Assembly: GCF_003149245.1 (NCBI RefSeq)
Contig: NZ_QGDL01000003.1
Span: 1 to 64,000, forward strand
Direction of reading: 5' to 3'
DNA length: 64,000 nt
Origin: Faecalicatena orotica
Lineage (GTDB): Bacteria; Bacillota; Clostridia; Lachnospirales; Lachnospiraceae
The number at the start of each line of letters is the position of its first letter. The stretch's first letter is position 1. The translations under genes and the position numbers were made by a program. The notes under the pieces were generated by a model. The model saw only the letters and a list, made by a program, of their open reading frames with translations, ran no database searches and had not been told where the DNA came from. Of the stretch, positions 33,465-41,603 are shown piece by piece.

Positions 33465-34442
33465 TTAATTTATATAGTGCAGGCTGTAGTCATCTGTTAC
33501 AAAGATGGCCCGTATGCCGTCCAGACTTTCAACCAGCTGGCTTCCCTGCTCAAGCCCCAGTGCGAAGCAGGCTGTACTCAGCCCGTCGCCATCCACAGAC
33601 TGGTCGGAGATGATCGTTACCTGAAGCAGGTGGTTATCGAACGGATAACCTGTTTCCGGGTCAAGAAGGTGGTGGTAAATCTTACCGTCTTTCTTAAAAT
33701 AACGTTCGTAGATCCCGGAGGAGACGACAGACTGGTCATGGATGTCGACAGTTGTGATGGCCTCATTCGTTTCAGCAAAGGGTTTCTGGATGCCAATGTG
33801 AAAATCGCTGCCATCCGTCTTACTTCCTATTGTAAGCAGGTTCCCGCCCAGATCGATCTGCCCGTGTTCGATGCCTTCACTTTTCAGCCAGGCTTTCAGC
33901 TTGTCTGCGATGAATCCTTTTGCGATACCTCCAAGGTCGATCGCTGCCTTCGGATCTTTCAGGGTGACAGTATTGCCTTCGACCAGAACATTTCTGTAGT
34001 CTATATGGCTTACGGCTTCATCAATGGAGGCTTCATCCGGAATATTGCCGGGATTGTTTTTGATATCCCAGAGTTCACTTAAGGGTGCAATTGTGATATC
34101 AAACCTTCCTCCTGAAAGCTGGCTATAGTACAGTCCTTTTTCAATCAGTTCGATAGTCTCGTCATCCACCTCGACAGGCTGTCCGTGTGCTGCATTGATC
34201 CTTGAAATATCGCTTGTATCAATCGTGCGGCTGAATAACTGTTCATAATCTGAGCACATTTCCTTGCAGTGATCGAGTATATCCTGACTGCCGCCCCATA
34301 TTTTTATGGATATAATGGTGTCGAAATAAACACCGACTGTTTCGAGAGGTTCACTGGCGGGCGGAGTCGTGCAGCCGGTGAGTGAAAAAAGCATGGCTGC
34401 CGATACCAGGAACGGCAGCATATGTTTCGTAAATCTTTTCAT
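33465..34442 (-). CDS. apbE: FAD:protein FMN transferase lipoprotein
   Basis: ApbE attaches FMN to threonine in the [S/T]GAT motif of RnfG and RnfD-type proteins using FAD and Mg2+. The 325-residue protein has a lipoprotein signal (LTGC, Cys 24), FDTIISIKIWG, the FAD-binding HIDYRNVLVEGN and AIDLGGIAKGFIADK motifs and a C-terminal SGIYERYFKKDGKIYHHLLDP region, written here in part. Convergent with rnf. Its own promoter faces a shared IR with the divergent NusG-like gene. Confidence 0.95.
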   Translation of the reverse strand: MKRFTKHMLPFLVSAAMLFSLTGCTTPPASEPLETVGVYFDTIISIKIWGGSQDILDHCKEMCSDYEQLFSRTIDTSDISRINAAHGQPVEVDDETIELIEKGLYYSQLSGGRFDITIAPLSELWDIKNNPGNIPDEASIDEAVSHIDYRNVLVEGNTVTLKDPKAAIDLGGIAKGFIADKLKAWLKSEGIEHGQIDLGGNLLTIGSKTDGSDFHIGIQKPFAETNEAITTVDIHDQSVVSSGIYERYFKKDGKIYHHLLDPETGYPFDNHLLQVTIISDQSVDGDGLSTACFALGLEQGSQLVESLDGIRAIFVTDDYSLHYIN

Positions 34443-34478
34443 AAGGTTCCTCTTTTCGTATAATACAATATCTGAATC

Positions 34479-34507
34479 ATTATACCCATTTCAAAGGAAA
34501 ATTACAA
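34479..34507 (-). promoter_or_regulatory. Sigma-A promoter of apbE
   Basis: On the minus strand TTGTAA (34507-34502) and consensus TATAAT (34484-34479) are separated by 17 bp, 37 bp upstream of the apbE ATG. Confidence 0.75.
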
Positions 34508-34525
34508 TCGAACATGTGATTGTAT

Positions 34526-34559
34526 TGTTCCTGTTCACACCGTAGTGTGAACAGGAACA
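34526..34559. promoter_or_regulatory. Perfect 15-bp inverted repeat between divergent promoters
   Basis: TGTTCCTGTTCACAC (34526-34540) and GTGTGAACAGGAACA (34545-34559) flank CGTA. It abuts the -35 of the NusG-like gene and lies 19 bp from that of apbE. No T-run follows, so an operator is as likely as an RNA hairpin. Confidence 0.75.
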
Positions 34560-34588
34560 TTGCATTCTAAAAGTCGGTGTGCTATGAT
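34560..34588 (+). promoter_or_regulatory. Promoter of the NusG domain II / Gx transporter unit
   Basis: TTGCAT (34560-34565) and TATGAT (34583-34588), 17 bp apart, with TG at -14 positions (TGCTATGAT) giving an extended -10. The ATG is at 34606. Confidence 0.7.
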
Positions 34589-34605
34589 AATTGCTGGAGG
34601 CTGTG

Positions 34606-34962
34606 ATGAAGAAAAATGATTTAATATTAGTTGGAATGATTTTATGTCTGGCTGCCGCGTTCATTGGTTACCAATTCCTGAAGGGGAAGAGTGTTAACGC
34701 AGATGTTGTGGTCACCGTTGATGGAGAGCCATATGGCAGATATGCACTGTCAGCGGACCAGATAATAGAGATAGACGGTACGAATACTCTCGAGATCAGG
34801 GACGGGAAGGCAGCTATGAAGGCCGCGGACTGTCCGGACAAGCTGTGTGTGCATCAGAAGGCAATCTCCAGAGACGGTGAGAGCATCATTTGTCTGCCGA
34901 ATAAAGTGGTGGTAACCATTGAAGGCGGAGAAAAGAGTGAACTTGACGGGGTTGCGAAGTAG
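34606..34962 (+). CDS. NusG domain II-containing membrane-anchored protein
   Basis: The 118-residue protein has one N-terminal membrane helix (about 6-24) and an extracytoplasmic NusG_II-like beta domain with a cysteine pair in ADCPDKLCVHQKAIS and CLPNKVVV. In other Firmicutes such proteins sit beside ApbE, Gx transporters and flavinylated extracytosolic electron carriers. Its own role is unproven; it may hold a metal or act in redox transfer. ATG 34606 with SD GGAGG (34596-34600). 11 bp before the next gene. Confidence 0.85.
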   Translation: MKKNDLILVGMILCLAAAFIGYQFLKGKSVNADVVVTVDGEPYGRYALSADQIIEIDGTNTLEIRDGKAAMKAADCPDKLCVHQKAISRDGESIICLPNKVVVTIEGGEKSELDGVAK

Positions 34963-34973
34963 GAGGATGACCG

Positions 34974-35468
34974 GTGAAAAATAGAGCAGCATATTTTGGA
35001 GTATTCACGGCCCTCGCCCTTATTTTCAGCTATGTGGAAATGCTGATTCCGATTCAGTTCGGTGTGCCGGGGATTAAACTGGGGCTGGCGAATCTCCTGA
35101 TCGTGATCATGTTATATAAATGCGGGCCGAAGGAGGCACTGCTTCTGTCCGTTGTCAGAATCGTCCTGTCCGGATTTATATTTGGAAATATGTTCAGTAT
35201 TATATACAGTCTGGCCGGTGGGATTTTGAGCCTGGCGGTGATGGCGTTTCTGAAGGGGCGCGGCAGTTTCAGCGTGATGGGCGTCAGTATTGCCGGCGGC
35301 GTATGCCACAATATCGGACAGCTTGCCGTCGCAATGGCCGTTGTGGAGACATACCGGGTAGGTTACTATCTCCCGGTTCTTCTGATCGCCGGAATGCTGA
35401 CCGGAATGCTGATCGGCATTGTGTCCAATGAGGTGTTGAAACGGATCAGGAATATCAATCTGTATTAA
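34974..35468 (+). CDS. Gx transporter family membrane protein
   Basis: The 164-residue polytopic protein has five or six hydrophobic helices, with GxxxG-rich segments (GVPGIKLGLANLLIVIMLY). It belongs to the family once called heptaprenyl diphosphate synthase component I and now named Gx transporter, an ECF-S-like membrane protein possibly moving a flavin, quinone precursor or other vitamin. GTG 34974 with SD AGGAGG. It pairs with the NusG-like gene; a ruvA start follows only 14 bp on, so transcription may run on. Confidence 0.83.
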   Translation: MKNRAAYFGVFTALALIFSYVEMLIPIQFGVPGIKLGLANLLIVIMLYKCGPKEALLLSVVRIVLSGFIFGNMFSIIYSLAGGILSLAVMAFLKGRGSFSVMGVSIAGGVCHNIGQLAVAMAVVETYRVGYYLPVLLIAGMLTGMLIGIVSNEVLKRIRNINLY

Positions 35469-35482
35469 GGAGAAGGAAAGTT

Positions 35483-36085
35483 ATGATTTCATATATTCGC
35501 GGCGAACTTGCCGCTGTAGAAAAAGAGAAAGTAATTGTGGATGTGGGGGGCGTCGGATACGGCATCTATATGCCCGGACAGGCACTTGCCGTGCTTCCAC
35601 AGCCCGGCAGTGAGGTGAAGATCCATACATATCTGAATGTACGGGAGGATGCCATGCAGCTGTTTGGATTCCTGACAAGGGATGACCTGGAGATTTTTAA
35701 GCTTGTAATCGGCGTCAGCGGAATCGGTCCGAAGGGGGGATTAAGTATCTTATCGAAGCTCAGCCCGGATGATCTGAGGTATGCTGTTTTGTCCGGTGAC
35801 GTCAAGGCCATCTCTGCTGCACCCGGGATCGGGAAGAAGACGGCGGAGAAGCTGATCATTGAATTAAAGGACAAGCTGGATATAGAGGATGTTTTAAACC
35901 ATGCCATCGAAAGCGACAGGGCGCCGGATACGGATGTCTCAGGAGGGATTCAGTCTGAGGCAGTGCAGGCACTGGTGGCACTTGGTTATGGAAGCACCGA
36001 GAGTCTGCGTGCTGTCAGACAGGTGGAGCTGGAGAATGCTTCAGTAGAAGATGTACTGAAAGAAGCTTTAAAGAAAATGCTTTAA
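35483..36085 (+). CDS. ruvA: Holliday junction helicase subunit A
   Basis: RuvA binds four-way junctions as a tetramer. The 200-residue protein has an OB-fold N-terminal domain (MISYIRGELAAVEKEKVIVD), two helix-hairpin-helix motifs (VSGIGPKGGLSILS and APGIGKKTAEKLI) and a C-terminal domain that contacts RuvB (EAVQALVALGYGS). SD AAGGAGAAGG. ruvB follows 17 bp later. Confidence 0.96.
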   Translation: MISYIRGELAAVEKEKVIVDVGGVGYGIYMPGQALAVLPQPGSEVKIHTYLNVREDAMQLFGFLTRDDLEIFKLVIGVSGIGPKGGLSILSKLSPDDLRYAVLSGDVKAISAAPGIGKKTAEKLIIELKDKLDIEDVLNHAIESDRAPDTDVSGGIQSEAVQALVALGYGSTESLRAVRQVELENASVEDVLKEALKKML

Positions 36086-36102
36086 AGATATAGAGGGAGA
36101 GT

Positions 36103-37098
36103 ATGGGAAAAAGAATTATCACTACGGAAAATCTGGAAGAAGACATTAAGATCGAAAGCAGTCTCAGGCCCCAGTTTCTGGAGGACTATATCGGACAGGA
36201 GAAGGCGAAGGAGACACTGAACATATATATTAAGGCCGCGAAGGAGAGGCACGAAGCATTGGACCATGTTCTTTTTTACGGCCCTCCGGGGCTTGGAAAG
36301 ACAACACTTGCAGGTATTATTGCAAATGAGATGGGTGTGAATATTAAGATTACATCTGGTCCCGCAATTGAAAAACCGGGGGAAATGGCGGCTATCCTGA
36401 ATAATCTTCAGGAAAGCGATGTTTTGTTCGTGGATGAGATCCACCGCCTGAACCGCCAGGTGGAAGAGGTTCTGTACCCGGCTATGGAGGATTATGCCAT
36501 AGACATTATGATAGGAAAGGGCGCTACCGCCCGTTCGATCCGGCTGGACCTGCCAAAGTTTACACTGGTTGGGGCCACGACAAGGGCCGGGATGCTGACT
36601 GCGCCATTAAGGGACCGGTTTGGCGTTGTCAATCATCTGGAGTTCTATACGGAACAAGAATTAAAGACCATTATCCTGCGGTCGGCACACGTGCTCGGAG
36701 TAGAGATTGACGAGAAGGGGGCCCTGGAACTTGCAAAACGCTCCAGAGGCACGCCGAGGCTGGCAAACCGCCTGCTGAAAAGAGTCAGGGACTTCGCACA
36801 GGTCAAATATGACGGTGTGATCACGGAGGCAGTAGCCAATTACGCCCTTGATCTGCTGGATGTCGATAAATATGGTCTGGACCACATAGACAGGAACATC
36901 CTGCTGACTATGATCGAGAAGTTCCAGGGCGGGCCTGTCGGCCTGGAGACACTGGCGGCTACCATTTCAGAGGATGCAGGCACGCTTGAGGACGTCTACG
37001 AGCCTTATTTGCTGAAAAGCGGATTTATACAGCGGACCCCCCGTGGAAGAGTGGCGACGGAGATGGCATATGCCCATCTCGGCATTCCGTTTCCTTAA
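36103..37098 (+). CDS. ruvB: Holliday junction branch migration ATPase
   Basis: RuvB is the hexameric AAA+ motor that drives branch migration. The 331-residue protein has Walker [10 protein letters not shown], Walker B VDEIHRLN, sensor GATTRAG and arginine finger LRDRFGV, plus the C-terminal winged helix ([13 protein letters not shown]). SD AGAGGGAGAG. Same operon as ruvA. Confidence 0.97.
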   Translation: MGKRIITTENLEEDIKIESSLRPQFLEDYIGQEKAKETLNIYIKAAKERHEALDHVLFYGPPGLGKTTLAGIIANEMGVNIKITSGPAIEKPGEMAAILNNLQESDVLFVDEIHRLNRQVEEVLYPAMEDYAIDIMIGKGATARSIRLDLPKFTLVGATTRAGMLTAPLRDRFGVVNHLEFYTEQELKTIILRSAHVLGVEIDEKGALELAKRSRGTPRLANRLLKRVRDFAQVKYDGVITEAVANYALDLLDVDKYGLDHIDRNILLTMIEKFQGGPVGLETLAATISEDAGTLEDVYEPYLLKSGFIQRTPRGRVATEMAYAHLGIPFP

Positions 37099-37149
37099 AT
37101 AAGGAGCCCGTGCCTTTGGGGAGGAAAAGGAAATAACTTGAAAAAATGG

Positions 37150-37178
37150 TTGGTTTTTGTATTCATATAGTTTATAAT
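37150..37178 (+). promoter_or_regulatory. Sigma-A promoter of zapA
   Basis: TTGGTT (37150-37155) and consensus TATAAT (37173-37178), 17 bp apart, 28 bp before the ATG. Confidence 0.65.
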
Positions 37179-37206
37179 AACAGATAAGAAACGCGAGGAG
37201 GATGCT

Positions 37207-37617
37207 ATGAGTTCAGCTAAACATTATACGGAAGTTTTAATTGGAGGAAAGGTCTACACATTGAGCGGCTTTGAGGGTGAGGAATACCTTCAAAAAGTTT
37301 CTTCCTATCTGAACCATAAAATTACAGAATGTGCCAACAGTGAAGGATTCAGACGGCAGAGCTCTGATACCCGGAACGTACTCCTTGCCCTGAACATCGC
37401 AGATGACTACTTTAAAGCGAAGAAACAGGGTGATTCCCTTGAAAGTGATATCGAACTGAAAGACAAAGAGATGTACGACCTGAAGCACGAATTGATATCT
37501 GTTCAGATTAAGCTTGAGAATGCTGAAAAAGAACTGGCGAAGATGAAGGAAGAGAATAATGACCTGCAGATGCAGATCGTAAAATTAGAGACCGAGATGA
37601 AGAACCGCAGGAAATAG
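37207..37617 (+). CDS. zapA: Cell division protein ZapA
   Basis: ZapA binds FtsZ and promotes Z-ring bundling. The 136-residue protein has the N-terminal globular domain (TEVLIGGKVYTLSGFEGEEY, VLLALNIADDYFK) and a long C-terminal coiled coil from about residue 72 to the end, longer than in short ZapA proteins. SD GCGAGGAGG. It has its own promoter and a short hairpin downstream. Confidence 0.9.
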   Translation: MSSAKHYTEVLIGGKVYTLSGFEGEEYLQKVSSYLNHKITECANSEGFRRQSSDTRNVLLALNIADDYFKAKKQGDSLESDIELKDKEMYDLKHELISVQIKLENAEKELAKMKEENNDLQMQIVKLETEMKNRRK

Positions 37618-37623
37618 GGATAG

Positions 37624-37650
37624 GCTGTCTTAAGACAGCTTATTTCATCT
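37624..37650 (+). terminator. Short hairpin after zapA
   Basis: GCTGTC-TTAA-GACAGC (37624-37639) is a perfect palindrome, followed by a T-rich TTATTTCATCTT. A weak intrinsic terminator, 6 bp after the zapA stop. Confidence 0.5.
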
Positions 37651-37695
37651 TATGGACAACTTTGCTATGTATAGACTAAACTTGGAGGAGCAAGA

Positions 37696-40119
37696 TTGAC
37701 AAGGGGTAATCAGGATAGACGAAGAATAGAGATACTGGCGCCGGCAGGTTCTTATGAGAGCTTTCTGGCGGCTATAAGAGCAGGGGCGGATGCGGTTTAC
37801 GCAGGCGGCCCTCGTTTTGGTGCGCGGGCTTTTGCAGATAACTTTACGGAAGATATGCTTTTAAAAGCCATCGATTATGCACATTTACATGGCAGAAAGC
37901 TGTATCTGACTGTTAATACACTGCTTAAGGATGCGGAGACGGATCACTTATATGAGTATCTTGCACCACTGTACCGTCAGGGGCTGGATGCAGTGATTGT
38001 TCAGGATACAGGGGTCCTGGAATTCATGAGAACGCAGTTTCCAAAGATGGCGGTACATGCCAGCACCCAGATGACGATTACAAATGCAGAGGGCGCTCTG
38101 TTTTTGGAAGAGCAGGGGGTGGAGCGGGTTGTACCGGCAAGAGAGCTCTCTCTGGAAGAGGTCAGGGAGATTGCTGACAGGACAGGGCTGGAGATCGAGT
38201 GCTTTGTACATGGGGCACTCTGCTACTGTTATTCAGGACAGTGCCTGCTAAGCAGCCTGATCGGTGGAAGAAGCGGCAACAGGGGACAGTGTGCACAGCC
38301 GTGCAGACTTCCTTTTACGACGGATAAAAAGAAAGAGCATTTACTGAGCCTGAAAGATATTTGTACACTGGAACTGATTCCAGAGCTTGTTGAGGCAGGG
38401 ATCGATTCCTTTAAAATAGAGGGCAGGATGAAAAAGCCGGAATATGTGGCCTTAGTAACCTCTATGTACCGGAAATATACAGATTTATATCTGGAGGAAG
38501 GGAAAGAAGCATTTCGGGTTACGGACCAGGATAAAGAAATGCTGATGGATATTTACAACCGCGGAGGGTTTAGCACCGGATATTACAGGCAGCATAACGG
38601 GAGAGACATGTTATCCCTGAAGCGGCCGAACCATGCCGGGGTTCCTGCCGTAAGGGTGACGGGGCAGAAAGGCCGGGAAGTTTTCGGTGAGGCCCTGACG
38701 GATATCCACAAAGGTGATATACTGGAACTCGACAGTTCCAGAGACCATATGGATACAAAGAATAACTATACCTTTGGGAAGGATGCGGGCAGGGGAAGCG
38801 GTGTCTCACTTCTTGTTCCGAAGGGAAGGAAATATGCGAAGGGGATTGTATTATACCGCCTTCGTAACCAGAGCCTGCTGGATGATATTGGGGAACGTTA
38901 TGGCAGAGGTGCCGTTTGGGAGCCAATCACCGGAAGAATGGAGCTCAGACAGGGTGAGAAGGCCGTGCTGACAGTCAGCCGCGGCGAGGTATCCGTAACG
39001 GTCAGGGCAGAAGAGCTTACAGAGGAGGCCAAGAACCAGCCTCTGGATGAGACCCGCCTCAGAAAGCAGCTTCAAAAGACCGGGAATACAGAATTTAATT
39101 TTGAAAATCTGGAAATTGTAACAGAAGGGGCAGTTTTTCTTCCCATGCAGAGGATTAACGAACTTAGGCGCCGGGCACTGGAACTGCTGGAAAAGAAAAT
39201 CTGTGACGGATTCCGGCGGAAAGAAGAGGGCACCCTTTACGGAGAGCGGATGATGGATCAAGTGATTTCAGGCAGTCTTTATCAGGAGGAATGGTTTCCC
39301 CGGCTGTCTGCACTGGTGGAATCAAAGGATCAGCTGAGGGCTGCGGCAGATTCTGATGACCTGTACAGGATTTATATAGACAGCGTCATTGAAGGTGACA
39401 TTTTCCGGGATCATGAACTTGCCGGTCTGAGAGATAAATGCAAAGAGACGGGAAAGGAGTTCTTTCTTGCCATGCCGCATATTTTCCGAAAGGAGGCGGC
39501 TGCGTTTTTTGACGCGGGCTGGGAGGACTTTCTGAAGTTTGGATTTGACGGGGTTTTGGTAAGGAATTATGAAAGTTTTCATTATTTAAAGGAACATGAA
39601 TTTGACAAGAAGGTCATATTGGACCATAATCTATATGTGTTCAATCAGAAGGCAAAGCAGTTCTGGAACAGACAGGGGCAGATTTCATTTACGGCACCTG
39701 CCGAGCTAAACGAAGGGGAATTAAAGGAATTAGGCATCAGTGAGGCCGAACTGGTCGCATATGGAAGGCTTCCCGCGATGGTTACGGCCCAGTGTATCTT
39801 AAAAACGACTGACGGATGCAGCAGGGTGCCCGGTATCACGAGGATCAGTGACAGGTACCAGAAAGAATTTCCAGTCAGGAATTGCTGCCGTTTTTGTTAT
39901 AATATCATATATTATACCTCTCCACTTTTTACGGCGGATTTAAAAGAATCTTTAAGGGGGCTTTCCCCGGCCGGGCTGAGGATGCAGTTTTCGCTGGAAG
40001 ATGCAGAAGAGACGGCACGTATCATCCGGTTATGCGGGGATATTTACCACAGGGACATGCCGGCTGATTTGAAAGACACAGATTTTACCAGAGGACATTT
40101 TAAACGGGGGGTAACCTAG
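37696..40119 (+). CDS. U32 family peptidase / RlhA-like protein
   Basis: The 807-residue protein begins with a U32 domain (EILAPAGSYESFLAAIRAGA) and has the cysteine signature ECFVHGALCYCYSGQC and GNRGQCAQPC; a DUF3656-like region and a third portion follow, with further cysteines near the C-terminus (NCCRFCYN). Relatives of this architecture (RlhA, TrhP) hydroxylate RNA bases using prephenate-derived compounds and an Fe-S centre, so an RNA-modification role is more likely than proteolysis. TTG 37696 with SD GGAGGAG. ftsW-like gene follows by 29 bp. Confidence 0.88.
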   Translation: MTRGNQDRRRIEILAPAGSYESFLAAIRAGADAVYAGGPRFGARAFADNFTEDMLLKAIDYAHLHGRKLYLTVNTLLKDAETDHLYEYLAPLYRQGLDAVIVQDTGVLEFMRTQFPKMAVHASTQMTITNAEGALFLEEQGVERVVPARELSLEEVREIADRTGLEIECFVHGALCYCYSGQCLLSSLIGGRSGNRGQCAQPCRLPFTTDKKKEHLLSLKDICTLELIPELVEAGIDSFKIEGRMKKPEYVALVTSMYRKYTDLYLEEGKEAFRVTDQDKEMLMDIYNRGGFSTGYYRQHNGRDMLSLKRPNHAGVPAVRVTGQKGREVFGEALTDIHKGDILELDSSRDHMDTKNNYTFGKDAGRGSGVSLLVPKGRKYAKGIVLYRLRNQSLLDDIGERYGRGAVWEPITGRMELRQGEKAVLTVSRGEVSVTVRAEELTEEAKNQPLDETRLRKQLQKTGNTEFNFENLEIVTEGAVFLPMQRINELRRRALELLEKKICDGFRRKEEGTLYGERMMDQVISGSLYQEEWFPRLSALVESKDQLRAAADSDDLYRIYIDSVIEGDIFRDHELAGLRDKCKETGKEFFLAMPHIFRKEAAAFFDAGWEDFLKFGFDGVLVRNYESFHYLKEHEFDKKVILDHNLYVFNQKAKQFWNRQGQISFTAPAELNEGELKELGISEAELVAYGRLPAMVTAQCILKTTDGCSRVPGITRISDRYQKEFPVRNCCRFCYNIIYYTSPLFTADLKESLRGLSPAGLRMQFSLEDAEETARIIRLCGDIYHRDMPADLKDTDFTRGHFKRGVT

Positions 40120-40148
40120 TTCTTAACGACTTATAAAGCAGGTGAAAA

Positions 40149-41603
40149 ATGGTTAATGTAATAGTAGAATTATCAAAGTATATTATGATCATACTGATGG
40201 CTGTATACACATTTTCATGCTTTTCGGTATTTGCCCAGGTATATGAAGAAGATAAGAAGTGGATACTGATCAGGCAGAATGTCCTGATGTTCCTGATTCA
40301 GTTCACGGCATATCTGGTCATGTATCTGCAGACAGAGGAGAAGAAGCTTGTCTTCTTTTATCTGGCCCAGGTGGTACTGCTGATTGCGATCCTTGTACTG
40401 TACAGAGTTTTATATCCGAAAGTATCCAGACTGATTGTAAATAATATGTGTATGCTGCTGAGCATCGGATTTATCATGATTACAAGGCTGACTTACTCAA
40501 AAGCAGTGAAGCAGTTTATATTTGCGGTGCTGGGAACCGTGATCGGGCTGTTCGTACCGGTGCTGATAAGAAAACTGAAGTTCTTAAAGGACTGGGGGTA
40601 TATCTATGCCGGCATCGGGATACTCGCACTGGGGGCTGTTGCCGTACTGGGGCAGATATCTGACGGGGCGAAGCTTGGATTTACAATAGCGGGATTCGGG
40701 GTACAGCCTTCTGAATTTATCAAGATTTTGTTTGTGTTTTTTGTGGCGGCGAGCCTGAACAGGTCGACAAGTTTTAAAAATGTTGTGATCACGACGGCCA
40801 TAGCGGCCGCACATGTTCTGATCCTTGTTATTTCCACGGACCTTGGTGCCGCTTTGATTATGTTTGTTGTTTATCTGGTTATGCTCTACGTGGCGACCAG
40901 AAATCCGTTCTATGCAATTGCGGGCATCGGGGGAGGGAGTGTGGCCGCCGTGCTGGGCTATCATATGTTCAGCCATATTAAAGTCAGGGTTTCAGCCTGG
41001 CAGGACCCGTTTGCCTCTTACAGTGAGGGCGGCTACCAGGTCGCACAGTCTTTGTTTGCAATCGGGACGGGGAGCTGGTTCGGGATGGGGCTGTATCAGG
41101 GACTGCCTGACAGCATACCGGTAGCAGCCGAAGATTTTATTTTTTCCGCCATTTCAGAAGAAATGGGACTGATATTCGCGCTGTGCCTGATACTCGTGTG
41201 CGTGAGCTGTTACGTAATGTTTTTAAACATTGCAATGGCGATCCGCAACCAGTTCTATAAATTAATAGCTCTTGGTCTTGGAACCTGCTATATTTTCCAG
41301 GTATTCCTGACAATCGGCGGTGTTACAAAGTTCATTCCGTCTACCGGGGTGACGTTGCCGCTGGTCAGCTATGGAGGAAGCTCCATGCTGAGTACAATGA
41401 TTATGTTTGGGATTATACAGGGCCTGTATATTTTAAGAGAAGACGAGGAAGAGATTATTGAGAAGAGAAGAGAAAGAGATATTCGAAGAAGTGAGCCAGG
41501 GGGGAGGGCGCCGGGGAAGAAACAGCCGCCAAAACAACAGCCAAGACAGCCGCGGAAGAAAAAACCAGCGTTCGAAGAAGTTCCGCAACAAAGAGTTCGC
41601 TAG
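40149..41603 (+). CDS. FtsW/RodA/SpoVE-family lipid II polymerase
   Basis: This 484-residue SEDS glycosyltransferase has ten or so membrane helices and family motifs STDLGAALIMFVVYL, PVAAEDFIFSAISEEMGL and PSTGVTLPLVSYGGSSML. It polymerises lipid II with the class B PBP encoded next. A basic, Pro/Gln-rich cytoplasmic tail (residues about 437-484) overlaps the PBP frame by 146 bp. Whether it is divisome, elongasome or spore-specific is not decided by the sequence. Confidence 0.93.
   Translation: MVNVIVELSKYIMIILMAVYTFSCFSVFAQVYEEDKKWILIRQNVLMFLIQFTAYLVMYLQTEEKKLVFFYLAQVVLLIAILVLYRVLYPKVSRLIVNNMCMLLSIGFIMITRLTYSKAVKQFIFAVLGTVIGLFVPVLIRKLKFLKDWGYIYAGIGILALGAVAVLGQISDGAKLGFTIAGFGVQPSEFIKILFVFFVAASLNRSTSFKNVVITTAIAAAHVLILVISTDLGAALIMFVVYLVMLYVATRNPFYAIAGIGGGSVAAVLGYHMFSHIKVRVSAWQDPFASYSEGGYQVAQSLFAIGTGSWFGMGLYQGLPDSIPVAAEDFIFSAISEEMGLIFALCLILVCVSCYVMFLNIAMAIRNQFYKLIALGLGTCYIFQVFLTIGGVTKFIPSTGVTLPLVSYGGSSMLSTMIMFGIIQGLYILREDEEEIIEKRRERDIRRSEPGGRAPGKKQPPKQQPRQPRKKKPAFEEVPQQRVR

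Noticed and set aside
33432-34082. 216-codon plus-strand frame over apbE
   Set aside because: apbE on the minus strand has all its motifs, signal peptide and promoter; this frame has none.
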